Below are positions 50,804 to 59,251 of a stretch of 64,000 bases of DNA, one piece after another. Position numbers and translations under genes: made by a program. The notes beneath the pieces are model-generated. The model was given only the letters and a program-made list of their open reading frames with translations, did not search any database and was not told where the DNA came from. Location: positions 58,092-122,091 of the forward strand of contig NZ_JADIJC010000011.1 in the NCBI RefSeq assembly GCF_015278255.1. Reading direction: 5' to 3'. The DNA comes from Microbacterium hibisci. GTDB lineage: Bacteria; Actinomycetota; Actinomycetes; Actinomycetales; Microbacteriaceae. Numbering within the stretch: the stretch's first letter is position 1; the number at the start of each line of letters is the position of its first letter.

Positions 50804-52783
50804 CTACGGGCGGCCGCTACCCGGCTTCGGCTCGCCGGCATACCGGATGTTCGGCGCGGGCGGCTGCTCCATGCCGTGGCCGAGGAAGTAGTCGACGTTG
50901 CTCGACTGCAGGTACCCCTTCAGCGTCATGCCGTTGCGGTAGGCCGGGTTGTGAGCCAGCGTGTAGAGCCGCTGGTCGGTGGCCTGGTCGGTCGTGAAGA
51001 TCAGCAGCTCATCGAAGTCCGCGCTCGGCAGCACCACCTCCTCGCGCCAGTCACCGAGGATGTCGGCGATCATCGTCGGGTAGACGGAGTTGCCCAGCGC
51101 CGTCACGGCGCCGTAGTCGCCGAACGTGAGGACACGCGGCACGGACTCGCGGTCTGTGGGGTTCGCGGGATCCCACTTCGTGATGCGCGCGTCGCGATCG
51201 GCCGGCACGGGGTTGTTGTCGAAGAGTTCCCGCAGCGGGTCGCCATCCCACCAGACGCCCATGTGCGGCCACGGCTGCTTCGTGGTGTCGGGCTCGGCGA
51301 GCGTGTTCGTCGGTGCGTTGTACACCCCGGTGGGAACGCTCTGGTGGTAGTTCACCTCGCCGTCGTTGGACCAGGTCTCCATGCCGGGGAACCGGGGGTC
51401 GATGTCGGCGACCATGCCGCGTCCGGCGTCCGCGAGCGGGCGGTCCGAGAAGTGCTTCCACAGGATCTCTCCGGTCGCCGCGTCGTAGTAGTAGTCGAGC
51501 AGCTTTCGCGGGTGGTCCTGCTGGATGCCATAGCCCTCCAGGCCCGGACGCGCGGGATCGATGTCGGCGATGAACCACCGGTCGCCGTGGATGATGTCCT
51601 GCGGCGCGAGACTGTAGCGGAGCGTGCCGTCGCCGTTGAGGACGTAGCCGATCTCGCCCACCTCGTCGCGCCCGTCACCGTCGACGTCGACGATGCGGGT
51701 GTTGTGGCCGTCGGGCAGATCCTGGCTGCCGCGCAGGAACTTCCACTGCTGGTTCAGCGCGGAGCCGTCGAACTGCCACGCCACCTGCATCAGGTTGAAC
51801 GCGCTGCCGGAGCCGCCGATGCGGTTCTTCATGTACGCCACGAGGCTCGGCTTCTCGCCGTCGAGATGGCCGACGCCGAGGCGCGCGTACATCGGGCCGT
51901 CGCGGAGGTAGTCGGCCGGCACGGGAGCGGCCGCGCGCAGCGCGCCGGTCTCGCCGTCGAGGACGGCCATGTGCTGGTCGACGTTCGTCGCCCCGCCGCT
52001 CCAGACCTCGCCGTCTCCGAAAGTGACGCCGTTGGCGATCCGGATCGCGACCTCCGAGCGGCCGTCGCTGTCGAGGTCGTAGACCGTCACGCCGTCGTTG
52101 TGCCCGACGTCCACCGTGGACGAGCCGCCCTCGATGTTGTTCTGATCGATGCTGTTGGGACCGAGGTCCATGGACCACAGGAAGGTCCCGTCGCTGCGGT
52201 AGGCCTCGATGGATTGCGGGCTGGTCTGACGGTCGAGCACGTAGTCGTACGCGCCGTCGCCGTCGAGGTCGCCCACCCACACGAACTTGATCGGGCCGCC
52301 CTCGCGAAGCGGCACGCGCACGACCGGCTCGACCGGGTGATCGGCAGGGAGCGTGAACGTGTCGCCGGGCGCGAACTCGGGCTTCGAGCCGAGGGGCCGC
52401 ACGCGATAGCTGTTCGTCACGCTGAGGTCGGCCGAGTCGTCGATGAAGCTCGTGCCGCCGCTGAGCGGCTTGCCCACGGGAATGAACGGGCCGCCGTCGG
52501 CCGAGCGCTCCAGGAGGAAGCGGGTGTCGGCAGGGTCGAGACCCAGCAGACGCCAGCTGACATGCACGGTCGTCTCCGACGCGCGCACGGCGACGATGCC
52601 GCGGTCGAGCCACTCCATGACGCGGGCGGAAGATGTCGACGGCGCCGGTGCGGGTCGCTCCTCCGTGGTCGTCGATGCGACCGCGGGCGCGGCGTACAGC
52701 ACCGATCCCGCGATCGCGCAAGCGGACAGCGCAGCCAGGCTGCGGATGGTCGCACGTCTGGTGGGACGCTTCTGGATCTTCAT
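50804..52783 (-). CDS. Secreted rhamnogalacturonan lyase, PL11-type
   Basis: PL11 enzymes cleave the rhamnogalacturonan-I backbone of pectin by beta-elimination. The 659-aa precursor has a signal peptide (RSLAALSACAIAGSVLYAAPAVAS). A FnIII-like start follows (EWLDRGIVAVRASETTVHVSWRLLGLDPADTRFLLERSADGGPF), then a beta-propeller with several DxDxDG calcium loops (DLDGDGAYD, DLDSDGRSE, DVDGDGRDE) and NDGVTVYDLDSDG, all like Bacillus YesW/YesX. It ends with the propeller and has no anchor, so it is released. The ATG has AGGAGGAG upstream. It implies growth on plant cell-wall pectin. No partner pectin genes lie nearby. Confidence 0.9.
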   Translation of the reverse strand: MKIQKRPTRRATIRSLAALSACAIAGSVLYAAPAVASTTTEERPAPAPSTSSARVMEWLDRGIVAVRASETTVHVSWRLLGLDPADTRFLLERSADGGPFIPVGKPLSGGTSFIDDSADLSVTNSYRVRPLGSKPEFAPGDTFTLPADHPVEPVVRVPLREGGPIKFVWVGDLDGDGAYDYVLDRQTSPQSIEAYRSDGTFLWSMDLGPNSIDQNNIEGGSSTVDVGHNDGVTVYDLDSDGRSEVAIRIANGVTFGDGEVWSGGATNVDQHMAVLDGETGALRAAAPVPADYLRDGPMYARLGVGHLDGEKPSLVAYMKNRIGGSGSAFNLMQVAWQFDGSALNQQWKFLRGSQDLPDGHNTRIVDVDGDGRDEVGEIGYVLNGDGTLRYSLAPQDIIHGDRWFIADIDPARPGLEGYGIQQDHPRKLLDYYYDAATGEILWKHFSDRPLADAGRGMVADIDPRFPGMETWSNDGEVNYHQSVPTGVYNAPTNTLAEPDTTKQPWPHMGVWWDGDPLRELFDNNPVPADRDARITKWDPANPTDRESVPRVLTFGDYGAVTALGNSVYPTMIADILGDWREEVVLPSADFDELLIFTTDQATDQRLYTLAHNPAYRNGMTLKGYLQSSNVDYFLGHGMEQPPAPNIRYAGEPKPGSGRP

Positions 52784-53012
52784 CCATCTCCTCCTCGAAA
52801 CGGTGACGCACCTCCGGCAGGTGCGCTGACAGTGTCGGACGCGATCCGCCTCGCCCACCGCAAACGATCAAGAGCGCGCACCCGTCGAGAACGACGAGAG
52901 CGCAGGCTCGGGCCTGGGCGGTCGGGCGAGCGGGACGGACGCTCCGCCGTGAGCAGAGCCGCCGGAAGCGGAAACGGATGCCGCGACCGCCGCGATCGCG
53001 CACGCTGAGGTC

Positions 53013-53642
53013 ATGGCAGAAGAAGGCAAGATCCCGCAGTTCGGTGCCGAGGCGCGGCGCGAGCTGTTCCACCAGCGCGTGCTCGTGCTGGACGGTCCGC
53101 TCGACGACGACAACGGCACCCTCATCGCGACGCAGCTGCTGGCACTCGCGGCGGAGGACGAGGCATCCGATATCGCGCTCTGGATCCATTCGCCGGGCGG
53201 CTCGGTTCCGTCCATGCTCGCGATCCGCGACGTCATGAACCTCATCCCCAACGACGTGGCCACGCTCGCGCTCGGCCTCGCGTGCAGCGCCGGGCAGTTC
53301 CTGCTGTCGGCTGGGGCCCGGGGCAAGCGCCGCGCGCTGCCGCACGCGCGCATCCTCATGCACCAGGGCTCGTCGGGCATCGGGGGGTCGACGGTCGACG
53401 TCGAGGTGCAGGCCGACGACCTGCGGCACACGCGCGACACCGTGCTCGGGCTCATCGCCGCCGACACCGGGCAGAGCGTCGAGCGGGTCTTCGAGGACTC
53501 GCTGCACGACCGGTGGTACACGGCCGCGCAGGCCCGCGACTACGGCTTCATCGACGGCATCGTCGACGACTTCGCCCAGGTGGTGCCGCGCCGCCGCCGC
53601 CCCGCGGGTCTCGGCCTCGGACCGGCGGAGGTGGCGGCATGA
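53013..53642 (+). CDS. ClpP-family protease subunit, intact catalytic triad
   Basis: ClpP subunits form the tetradecameric chamber of Clp proteases, fed by ClpX/ClpC ATPases. The 209-aa product has HSPGGSVPSMLAIRDVM (~59-75), the serine motif GLACSAGQF with Ser92, MHQG with His117, and HDRW with Asp166. The spacings Ser-His 25 and His-Asp 49 equal those of E. coli ClpP. It is followed with an ATGA overlap by a second ClpP that lacks the serine. The pair is probably co-assembled and is distinct from the housekeeping clpP1P2, which is not in this window. Confidence 0.92.
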   Translation: MAEEGKIPQFGAEARRELFHQRVLVLDGPLDDDNGTLIATQLLALAAEDEASDIALWIHSPGGSVPSMLAIRDVMNLIPNDVATLALGLACSAGQFLLSAGARGKRRALPHARILMHQGSSGIGGSTVDVEVQADDLRHTRDTVLGLIAADTGQSVERVFEDSLHDRWYTAAQARDYGFIDGIVDDFAQVVPRRRRPAGLGLGPAEVAA

Positions 53643-54235
53643 CCTCGTACACGATCCCCAACGTCGTCGCGCAGCATCCTCGCGGCGACCGGATCATGGA
53701 CGTCTACTCGCATCTGCTGGCCGAGCGCGTCGTCTACCTGGGCACCGGGATCGACGCCGGCGTCGCCAACGCGCTCATCGCGCAGCTGCTGCACCTCGAC
53801 GCCGACAGCCCCGACCGCGACATCCAGCTGTACATCAACTGCGAGGGCGGCGACCCGTCCGCGATGCTCGCGGTCTACGACACGATGCAGCACGTGAGAC
53901 CGGATGTCGCGACCACGGTCGTGGGCCAGGCCATCGGCGTCGGCGCGGTGATGCTCGCCGCCGGCGCGCCCGGCAAGCGCTCGGTGCTGCCGCACGCCCG
54001 CGTCGTCCTGCACCAGCCCGCGGGTCAGGGGAGAGGAGCGATCCCCGACCTGATCCTGCAGGCCGACGAGCTCGTGCGCGTGCGCGGCGAGGTGGAGCAG
54101 ATCCTCGCCCGCCATTCGGGCCAGGACCCGGCGAAGCTGCGCGCCGACACCGATCGCGACCGCGTCTTCACCGCGGCCGACGCGGTCGCGTACGGCCTCG
54201 CCGACCACGTCCTCGACCGCGTCCCCGGCCGTTGA
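53639..54235 (+). CDS. ClpP-like subunit lacking the catalytic serine
   Basis: The 198-aa protein is a clear ClpP homologue (INCEGGDPSAMLAVYDTMQHVRPDVAT; LPHARVVLHQPAGQGRG; YGLADHVLDR). The nucleophile motif, normally GQAASMG, reads GQAIGVG here, so Gly100 stands where Ser should be. His125 and Asp174 are retained at the exact 25- and 49-residue spacings. It is therefore likely inactive and structural, like ClpR subunits of cyanobacteria and plastids. ATG 53639 overlaps the upstream ClpP stop, which predicts stoichiometric synthesis. The stop codon is inside a dispersed-repeat element that begins the adjoining array. Confidence 0.92.
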   Translation: MTSYTIPNVVAQHPRGDRIMDVYSHLLAERVVYLGTGIDAGVANALIAQLLHLDADSPDRDIQLYINCEGGDPSAMLAVYDTMQHVRPDVATTVVGQAIGVGAVMLAAGAPGKRSVLPHARVVLHQPAGQGRGAIPDLILQADELVRVRGEVEQILARHSGQDPAKLRADTDRDRVFTAADAVAYGLADHVLDRVPGR

Positions 54236-54775
54236 GCGGAGGGCGCTCTGGCGCCCGCAGTCGAAACGCGTCGAGATCCGGGACTGCGCCGGGTTGGGGG
54301 CGTTTCGTCTCGCTCGTTCCTCGCTCGCTCAACGGCCGGGGCGTGGGGGCTCGTAACGGCGGACCCCCGGTCGTTGAGCGGAGGGCGCTCTGGCGCCCGC
54401 AGTCGAAACGCGTCGAGATCCGGGACTGCGCCGGGTTGGGGGCGTTTCGTCTCGCTCGTTCCTCGCTCGCTCAACGGCCGGGGCGTGGGGGCTCGTAGCG
54501 GCGACTCCCGGCCGTTGAGCGGAGGCCGCTCTGGCGCCCGCAGTCGAAACGCGTCGAGATCCGGGACTGCGCCGGGTTGGGGGCGTTTCGTCTCGCTCGT
54601 TCCTCGCTCGCTCAACGGCCGGGGCGTGGGGGCTCGTAACGGCGGACCCCCGGTCGTTGAGCGGAGGGCGCTCTGGCGCCCGCAGTCGAAACGCGTCGAG
54701 ATCCGGGACTGCGCCGGGTTGGGGGCGTTTCGTCTCGCTCGTTCCTCGCTCGCTCAACGGCCGGGGGCGTGGGCG
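54230..54775. repeat. Four tandem ~142-bp repeats made of inverted element pairs
   Basis: Units start near 54230, 54372, 54513 and 54655 (period 141-142 bp) and are almost identical; unit 3 has a few substitutions. Each unit holds a forward variant element (CGTTGAGCGGAGGGCGC...GCAGTCGAAACGC, with its own GGGCGC/GCGCCC inner hairpin), a 27-bp centre, and an inverted long-form element ending CTCGCTCGCTCAACG. Each unit can therefore form a large cruciform. A degenerate remnant follows to ~54830. The array fills the 596-bp gap between the convergent ClpP-like and LigD-type genes. No other feature was seen there. Confidence 0.96.
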
Positions 54776-54831
54776 CGCCGGCTTGGGGGCGTCTCGCTCG
54801 TTCCTCGCCGCTCACCGGGCGGGCGGCGGGA

Positions 54832-56076
54832 TCAGCGGGCGGGGGCGCCGGGCCAGACCTTGCCCTCCCACGGGTCGTAGTCGGCGATGAGGTCCTCCTG
54901 CGGCGGGCGCTCGGCCTCGGGCACGTGCTGCAGGTTGACGCGCACCCGGTACCAGAGCGAGCTCGAACCCCGCATGCCGTCGATGAGCACGTCGGCCGGA
55001 TGGAGCTGCTCGGCGACGGACGGATGCCGCTGCTTCCACTCGTCGAGAGCCGCGACGGATTCGGGCTTGGTCTTCGTGCGTGCGACCTCGATGAGTGGCA
55101 TGGTCGACTGCCGGCGACCGTCCGCCGTGCCGCCGCGCGGCGGCTTCTCGGCCGGCCCGAGCTCGTCGGCGAGTCGCAGCAGTCCGTCGAGGGTGCCGAC
55201 CGCGTCGTCGATACCGGCGTGCGAATCGCCGAGCTCGGCGTACCGCGACGGCACCGTCAGCACCGTGAACTCCTCGGGGCGCCGATCGCGCACCTCATCC
55301 CAGCCGAGCGGCGTCGACACCCGCGCGTCGGGAAGCGGACGGATCGAGTACGCCGACGCCACCGTGCGGTCCTTCGCATTCTGGTTGAAGTCCACGAACA
55401 CGCTCTCGCCGCGCTCCTCCTTCCACCAGCGGGCGGTGGCGAGGCCGGGCGCGCGGTTCTCCACCTCGCGCGCGAGCGTCTCGGCCGCCAGCCGCACCTG
55501 CTTGTAGTCCCACTGCGGGGCGATGCGCACGAGGATGTGCATGCCGCGCGAGCCGCTCGTCTTGGGCCAGCCGACCAGGCCGACGTCGTCGAGCACCTCG
55601 CGGGCGACGAACGCGACATCGACGATCTGCGACCAGTCGACGCCGGGCATCGGATCGAGGTCGATGCGCAGCTCGTCGGGGCGGTCGAGATCCTCGGCGC
55701 GCACGGGATGCGGGTTGAGGTCGAGGCAGCCGAGGTTGACCACCCACGCCAGGCCCGCGGCATCCCGGATCACCGCCTCTTCGGCCGATGTGCCCCGCGC
55801 GTAGTGCAGGGTCGCGGTGTCGATGAACGCGGGGTGGTTCTCGGGGACGCGCTTCTGGAAGAAGGGCTCGGCGTCGATGCCCTTGGGGAAGCGCTTGAGC
55901 ACCATCGGGCGCCCGCCGGCGCCCCGCAGCGCACCGTCGGCGACCGAGAGGTAGTAGCGCACGACGTCGAGCTTCGTGAGGCCCGGCTCGGGGAACACCA
56001 TCTTCGTCGGGCTCGAGATGCGCACCTCCTGTCCGTCGATCTCGAGTATCTCTGCTTCCGACTTCGCGGGCGTCAC
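54832..56076 (-). CDS. LigD-type polymerase/primase domain protein (stand-alone)
   Basis: This is the archaeo-eukaryotic-primase-type polymerase of bacterial NHEJ, which fills or adds (ribo)nucleotides at DNA ends. The 414-aa protein carries VFPEPGLTKLDVVRYY (~28-43), LRIDLDPMPG with catalytic Asp139 and Asp141, SGSRGMHILVRI, and VFVDFNQNAKDRTVASAYSIRPLPDARVSTPL, all LigD-PolDom hallmarks. No ligase or phosphoesterase domain is fused, and no ku gene is in the window. GTG 56076 follows minus-strand TAGCGT (leaderless type). The upstream open frame is spurious. Confidence 0.93.
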   Translation of the reverse strand: MTPAKSEAEILEIDGQEVRISSPTKMVFPEPGLTKLDVVRYYLSVADGALRGAGGRPMVLKRFPKGIDAEPFFQKRVPENHPAFIDTATLHYARGTSAEEAVIRDAAGLAWVVNLGCLDLNPHPVRAEDLDRPDELRIDLDPMPGVDWSQIVDVAFVAREVLDDVGLVGWPKTSGSRGMHILVRIAPQWDYKQVRLAAETLAREVENRAPGLATARWWKEERGESVFVDFNQNAKDRTVASAYSIRPLPDARVSTPLGWDEVRDRRPEEFTVLTVPSRYAELGDSHAGIDDAVGTLDGLLRLADELGPAEKPPRGGTADGRRQSTMPLIEVARTKTKPESVAALDEWKQRHPSVAEQLHPADVLIDGMRGSSSLWYRVRVNLQHVPEAERPPQEDLIADYDPWEGKVWPGAPAR

Positions 56077-56146
56077 CCCGCCCACGCTAGCGATGCCCTG
56101 CGACATCGGCCAGGGGGCGGCGCTCACCCGGAGAGCGCAGGGCGGC

Positions 56147-56485
56147 TCACGCGGCCAGGGCGAATGCGGCGCGGCATCCGGCCGCCGCACGCTCGGTCGC
56201 GCGCGAGCGGAGGTCGTCCACGACGCCCGCGGTCAGCTCGATCAGCGTCACTTCAAGCGCTCCCGCGACGGCGGCGATCATCTCGCTCGAGGGCTCCTTG
56301 AGGCCGCGCTCGATCTCGGACAGGTACTGCGGTGAGACCCCGGCGCGGTCCGCGGTGTCGGCGAGGCGCTCGCCGCGGTCGTGGCGGAGCCGGCGCAGGC
56401 GGTCACCGAGCGCGTCGCGCCAGAGCGGTTCGGGCTCACGAGAGGGGCGCGGTGCCTTCGTCGGCAGCGGGATGATCTCGGCCAT
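56147..56485 (-). CDS. XRE-type helix-turn-helix regulator
   Basis: The 112-aa protein has an N-terminal basic/Pro-rich stretch, then a Cro/C1-type HTH (ALGDRLRRLRHDRGERLADTADRAGVSPQYLSEIERGLKEPSSEMIAAVAGAL, ~25-76). A short helical tail follows with two Ala-rich turns. ATG 56485 was chosen, 9 codons inside the open frame, since TATCGT lies about 7 nt before it. It lies 70 bp upstream of the LigD-type gene on the same strand and could regulate it or be co-transcribed. No target is proven. Confidence 0.85.
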   Translation of the reverse strand: MAEIIPLPTKAPRPSREPEPLWRDALGDRLRRLRHDRGERLADTADRAGVSPQYLSEIERGLKEPSSEMIAAVAGALEVTLIELTAGVVDDLRSRATERAAAGCRAAFALAA

Positions 56486-56546
56486 GGCGTCACGATAGAA
56501 CGGAGAGTCCACAGCCCGCGAGGCGTTCCGCTCACAGCAGAAGCGG

Positions 56547-56888
56547 TCAGCGCGTGCACAGCCGCGGCGTGTCGTCCCGGCCGAAGCGGTAGTCGTACTC
56601 GATGCCGTCGACGACGACCACGACGCGCATGCCGTCGACGAGCGCCTGCGTGTACATGAACCCGGGCTCCGGGCAGCCGAGGGCGCCGTTGCTCCACGTG
56701 ATCGCGTGCGACGACACGAGCTCGGGGGCGGCGGTCACGCCGCGCGCCGCCAGGTCTGCGACGATCGCGTCCCACCGGGCGGGCGGGACCTGGACGGCTT
56801 CACCGGTCGGCTCGGCCGGTCCTGGCGTCGTCACGTCCAGCGAGCGCTCGGCCGACGGGTCGTGGCCGGACGGAGTGGGCGGGGTCAT
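56547..56888 (-). CDS. Conserved hypothetical protein with GCPEPG motif
   Basis: The 113-aa protein has a disordered start and a compact domain at ~45-113. Its core pattern SSHAITWSNGALGCPEPGFMYTQALVDGMRVVVVVDGIEYDYRF recurs in uncharacterised bacterial proteins (W-x-(D/N)G-x-LGCP-x-PG-x-x-YTQ). One Cys is present. It has no signal peptide. The ATG has an AGGAG Shine-Dalgarno. Function unknown. It ends 61 bp before the XRE gene on the same strand, so they may be one transcript. Confidence 0.75.
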   Translation of the reverse strand: MTPPTPSGHDPSAERSLDVTTPGPAEPTGEAVQVPPARWDAIVADLAARGVTAAPELVSSHAITWSNGALGCPEPGFMYTQALVDGMRVVVVVDGIEYDYRFGRDDTPRLCTR

Positions 56889-57010
56889 GGACGCTCCTCA
56901 ACACTCGATGAGATCGGCATCAGCCTAGGTCGCGCGCCAGTCGTCCGACAGCGCCGGGAACGGCTCCCGGCGTACTCCCGGTCGCGACGGCCCGGCCGCC
57001 CAGAACGGGG

Positions 57011-57084
57011 CAACGGCCGCCCGGAGCAGCGGAACGGCCGCCCGGGACAGCGGAACGGCCGCCCGGAGAACCGGGCGGCCGTTC
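57011..57084. terminator. 21-22 bp tandem repeats ending in the BI-1 gene terminator
   Basis: The unit AACGGCCGCCCGGRR..CGG occurs at about 57012, 57033 and 57054. The last copy pairs with an inverted one: GAACGGCCGCCCGG (57053-57066), AGAA loop, CCGGGCGGCCGTTC (57071-57084). This gives a 14-bp perfect stem 18 bp beyond the stop of the minus-strand BI-1 gene. Confidence 0.82.
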
Positions 57085-57102
57085 ACGAGTGATCGCTGTG
57101 CG

Positions 57103-58017
57103 TCAGTTGCTGCCGCGGACGATCGCGATGATGCGGAGGATCTCGACGTACAGCCAGACGACGGTCACCATGATGCCGAAGGCGCCCATCCACGCGAACT
57201 GGCGCGGGGCGCCGTTGCGGACGCCCTGCTGCACCTGGTCGAAGTCGAGCACCAGCGAGTACGCGGCCATGATGACCACGAGCAGGCCGATGATCAGGCC
57301 GAGCGGGATGCCCATGAACGTCTCGCTGTAGAGGCCGAAGGTTCCCTCGGTGACTCCGAACAGCATGAGGCCGATGTTGATGAGGCCGAAGACCAGGTAG
57401 CCCACCATGGCGATGAGGAAGATCTTCGTGGCGCGCTTGGAGGCGCGCACCTTGCCGCTGGCGAAGAGCGCCAGGGTGACGCCGACGACGGCGAAGGTGG
57501 CGAGCGTCGCCTGCACGACGATGCCCGGCCACATGACCTCGAAGAAGGCGGAGATGCCGCCGACGAAGAGGCCCTCGAACGCGGCGTACGCGAAGATCAG
57601 CGGCGGACGGACCTTCTTGCGCGAGCCGAAGATCACGACCATCGCCATCACGAAGCCGCCGAGCGCGCCGATCGTCCACGGAAGGATCGAGGGCTGCACG
57701 ACCTGACGGGCGTCGAGTCCGCCGAGGGTCCACACCCAGCCGATCGCGGCGAACGCGAGGAGGATCGCGAAGAGGCCGACCGTCTTCCAGACGGTGTCCT
57801 CGACGGTCATGCGGTCGGTCTCGCGAGCGCCGGCGGCCGGGGCGGCGTACATGCCCTCGAGCTGCGCCTGGGCTGCGGCATCCGTTCCCGCGCGCTGCGC
57901 CGTTGCGAACTGCGTGTTCCCGCCCAGGTTCGCCGCCTGCGAACCGCCGGGGTAGGTCTGAACGGCCTTCGGGTCCTGGAAGGCCGGGTTGTTGAACGCG
58001 GGGTTGTTGAGGGCCAC
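57103..58017 (-). CDS. Bax inhibitor-1/YccA family membrane protein
   Basis: The ~304-aa protein has a long hydrophilic Asn/Gln/Ala-rich N-terminus (~1-75, VALNNPAFNNPAFQDPK), then seven membrane helices of the BI-1 fold. FEGLFVGGISAFFEVMWPGIVVQATLATFAVVGVTLALF and SLVLDFDQVQQGVRNGAPRQFAWMGAFGIMVTVVWLYVEILRI are characteristic; the acidic LDFD is part of the proposed Ca2+/H+ site. Actinobacterial members are of unknown role. GTG 58017 has TTGGAG about 10 nt upstream; GTG 58026 is an alternative start. Confidence 0.9.
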   Translation of the reverse strand: MALNNPAFNNPAFQDPKAVQTYPGGSQAANLGGNTQFATAQRAGTDAAAQAQLEGMYAAPAAGARETDRMTVEDTVWKTVGLFAILLAFAAIGWVWTLGGLDARQVVQPSILPWTIGALGGFVMAMVVIFGSRKKVRPPLIFAYAAFEGLFVGGISAFFEVMWPGIVVQATLATFAVVGVTLALFASGKVRASKRATKIFLIAMVGYLVFGLINIGLMLFGVTEGTFGLYSETFMGIPLGLIIGLLVVIMAAYSLVLDFDQVQQGVRNGAPRQFAWMGAFGIMVTVVWLYVEILRIIAIVRGSN

Positions 58018-58058
58018 TGCTCTCACACTCCAATGTCAAGGGATTCCCAGCACGATGC

Positions 58059-58070
58059 TGTTGATCAACA
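58059..58070. promoter_or_regulatory. Perfect TGTTGATCAACA palindrome upstream of the BI-1 gene
   Basis: This 12-bp palindrome is AT-rich against its surroundings and lies 42 bp before the BI-1 gene start, in the region where its promoter should be. It may be an operator. I do not recognise the regulator. Confidence 0.4.
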
Positions 58071-58173
58071 CTATCCGACGGGCGATCTCACGGCACGGGT
58101 CGGCGCTGTGAGGAGACTATGAACGGATGCCGCGACCCGCGGCCGCGGCCACGCTCGTGGTTACGCTGAGACG

Positions 58174-59199
58174 GTGCCGCGCCGTCATCCGCTCGTCATC
58201 GGCCATCGCGGCGCGCCCGGATACCGTCCGGAGCATTCACGCTCGTCGTACGCGCTGGCGTTCGCGATGGGCGTCGACGCGGTCGAGCCCGACATCGTCG
58301 TGTCGCGCGACGGAGTGCTGGTCGTCCGGCACGAGAACGAGATCTCGGGCACGACCGATGTGGCAGACAGACCGGAGTTCGCCGACCGCCGCACCACCAA
58401 GACGGTGGACGGGATCGAGCTGACCGGCTGGTTCACCGAGGACTTCACGTGGGACGAGCTCGCGACGCTGCGGTGCCGTGAGCGCATCCCCGAGCTGCGG
58501 GCGTCGAGCGCGAGCTTCGACGACGAGCAGCCGGTGCTGCGGCTGCGCGACGTGCTCGACGCGGTGCGTGAGGCGTCGCTCGAGCACGGCCGCGAGATCG
58601 GCGTCGTGCTCGAGATCAAGCACGCGACCTACTTCGCCACGTGCCTGGGCGCCGCCGGCGGGTGGGACGTCGCGGCCCTCGTCGAGGCTGAGCTCCGCGA
58701 GGCGGGCTGGGCGTCGGGCGAGCTGCCGCTCACGATCGAGGCCTTCGAGTCGACGGTGCTGTTCGCGCTGCAGGAGCGGGGCATCCGCGCGGCGTACGTG
58801 TACCTGCTCGAGGCGTCCGGTCGCCCGTTCGACCTGTACTCCGCCCAGGGGAGGGCCGCGCTCACGTACCGGCAGACCGCGGCCCCGGCCGGGCTCGACG
58901 GGCTGGTCGGGCGCGTCGACGGCATCAGCGTCGACAAGCGCTCGATCCTCGCGCCCGACAAGCTCGGTCGCGCCAGCGGCCCCTCGCGTGTCGTCGCCGA
59001 TGCGCACGATCGTGGGCTGCGCGTGTTCACGTGGACCTGCCGGCCCGAGAACCGATTCCTCATCGGCCAGTTCCGCCGGCGCGGCGGACCCGAGGCGTTC
59101 GGCGACTGGGAGGCGGAGTGGGGGATCATCCGCGACGCCGGCGTCGACGGGGTCTTCGTCGACCACCCCGATCTCGGCGTCTCGTTCTTCCGAGACTGA
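58174..59199 (+). CDS. Glycerophosphodiester phosphodiesterase family protein
   Basis: GDPD enzymes split glycerophosphodiesters to glycerol-3-phosphate and an alcohol. The 341-aa protein begins MPRRHPLVIGHRGAPGYRPEHS (catalytic His) and has VEPDIVVSRDGVLVVRHE (metal Glu/Asp and second His) and EIKHATY. It ends HDRGLRVFTWTCRPENRF...GVDGVFVDHPD, as in the TIM-barrel family. It has no signal peptide. GTG 58174 is preceded by TACGCT 6-7 nt upstream, so it is probably leaderless. Confidence 0.93.
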   Translation: MPRRHPLVIGHRGAPGYRPEHSRSSYALAFAMGVDAVEPDIVVSRDGVLVVRHENEISGTTDVADRPEFADRRTTKTVDGIELTGWFTEDFTWDELATLRCRERIPELRASSASFDDEQPVLRLRDVLDAVREASLEHGREIGVVLEIKHATYFATCLGAAGGWDVAALVEAELREAGWASGELPLTIEAFESTVLFALQERGIRAAYVYLLEASGRPFDLYSAQGRAALTYRQTAAPAGLDGLVGRVDGISVDKRSILAPDKLGRASGPSRVVADAHDRGLRVFTWTCRPENRFLIGQFRRRGGPEAFGDWEAEWGIIRDAGVDGVFVDHPDLGVSFFRD

Positions 59200-59251
59200 C
59201 GCCGCCGGATCATTCCCGGAAGACGTCTTCCGCTGTCGCTAGGGTGGGCCC

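Noticed and set aside
54230..54775. CRISPR or integron-like array
   Set aside because: The spacing is regular, but the whole unit including the spacer is repeated and no integrase or cas gene is present.
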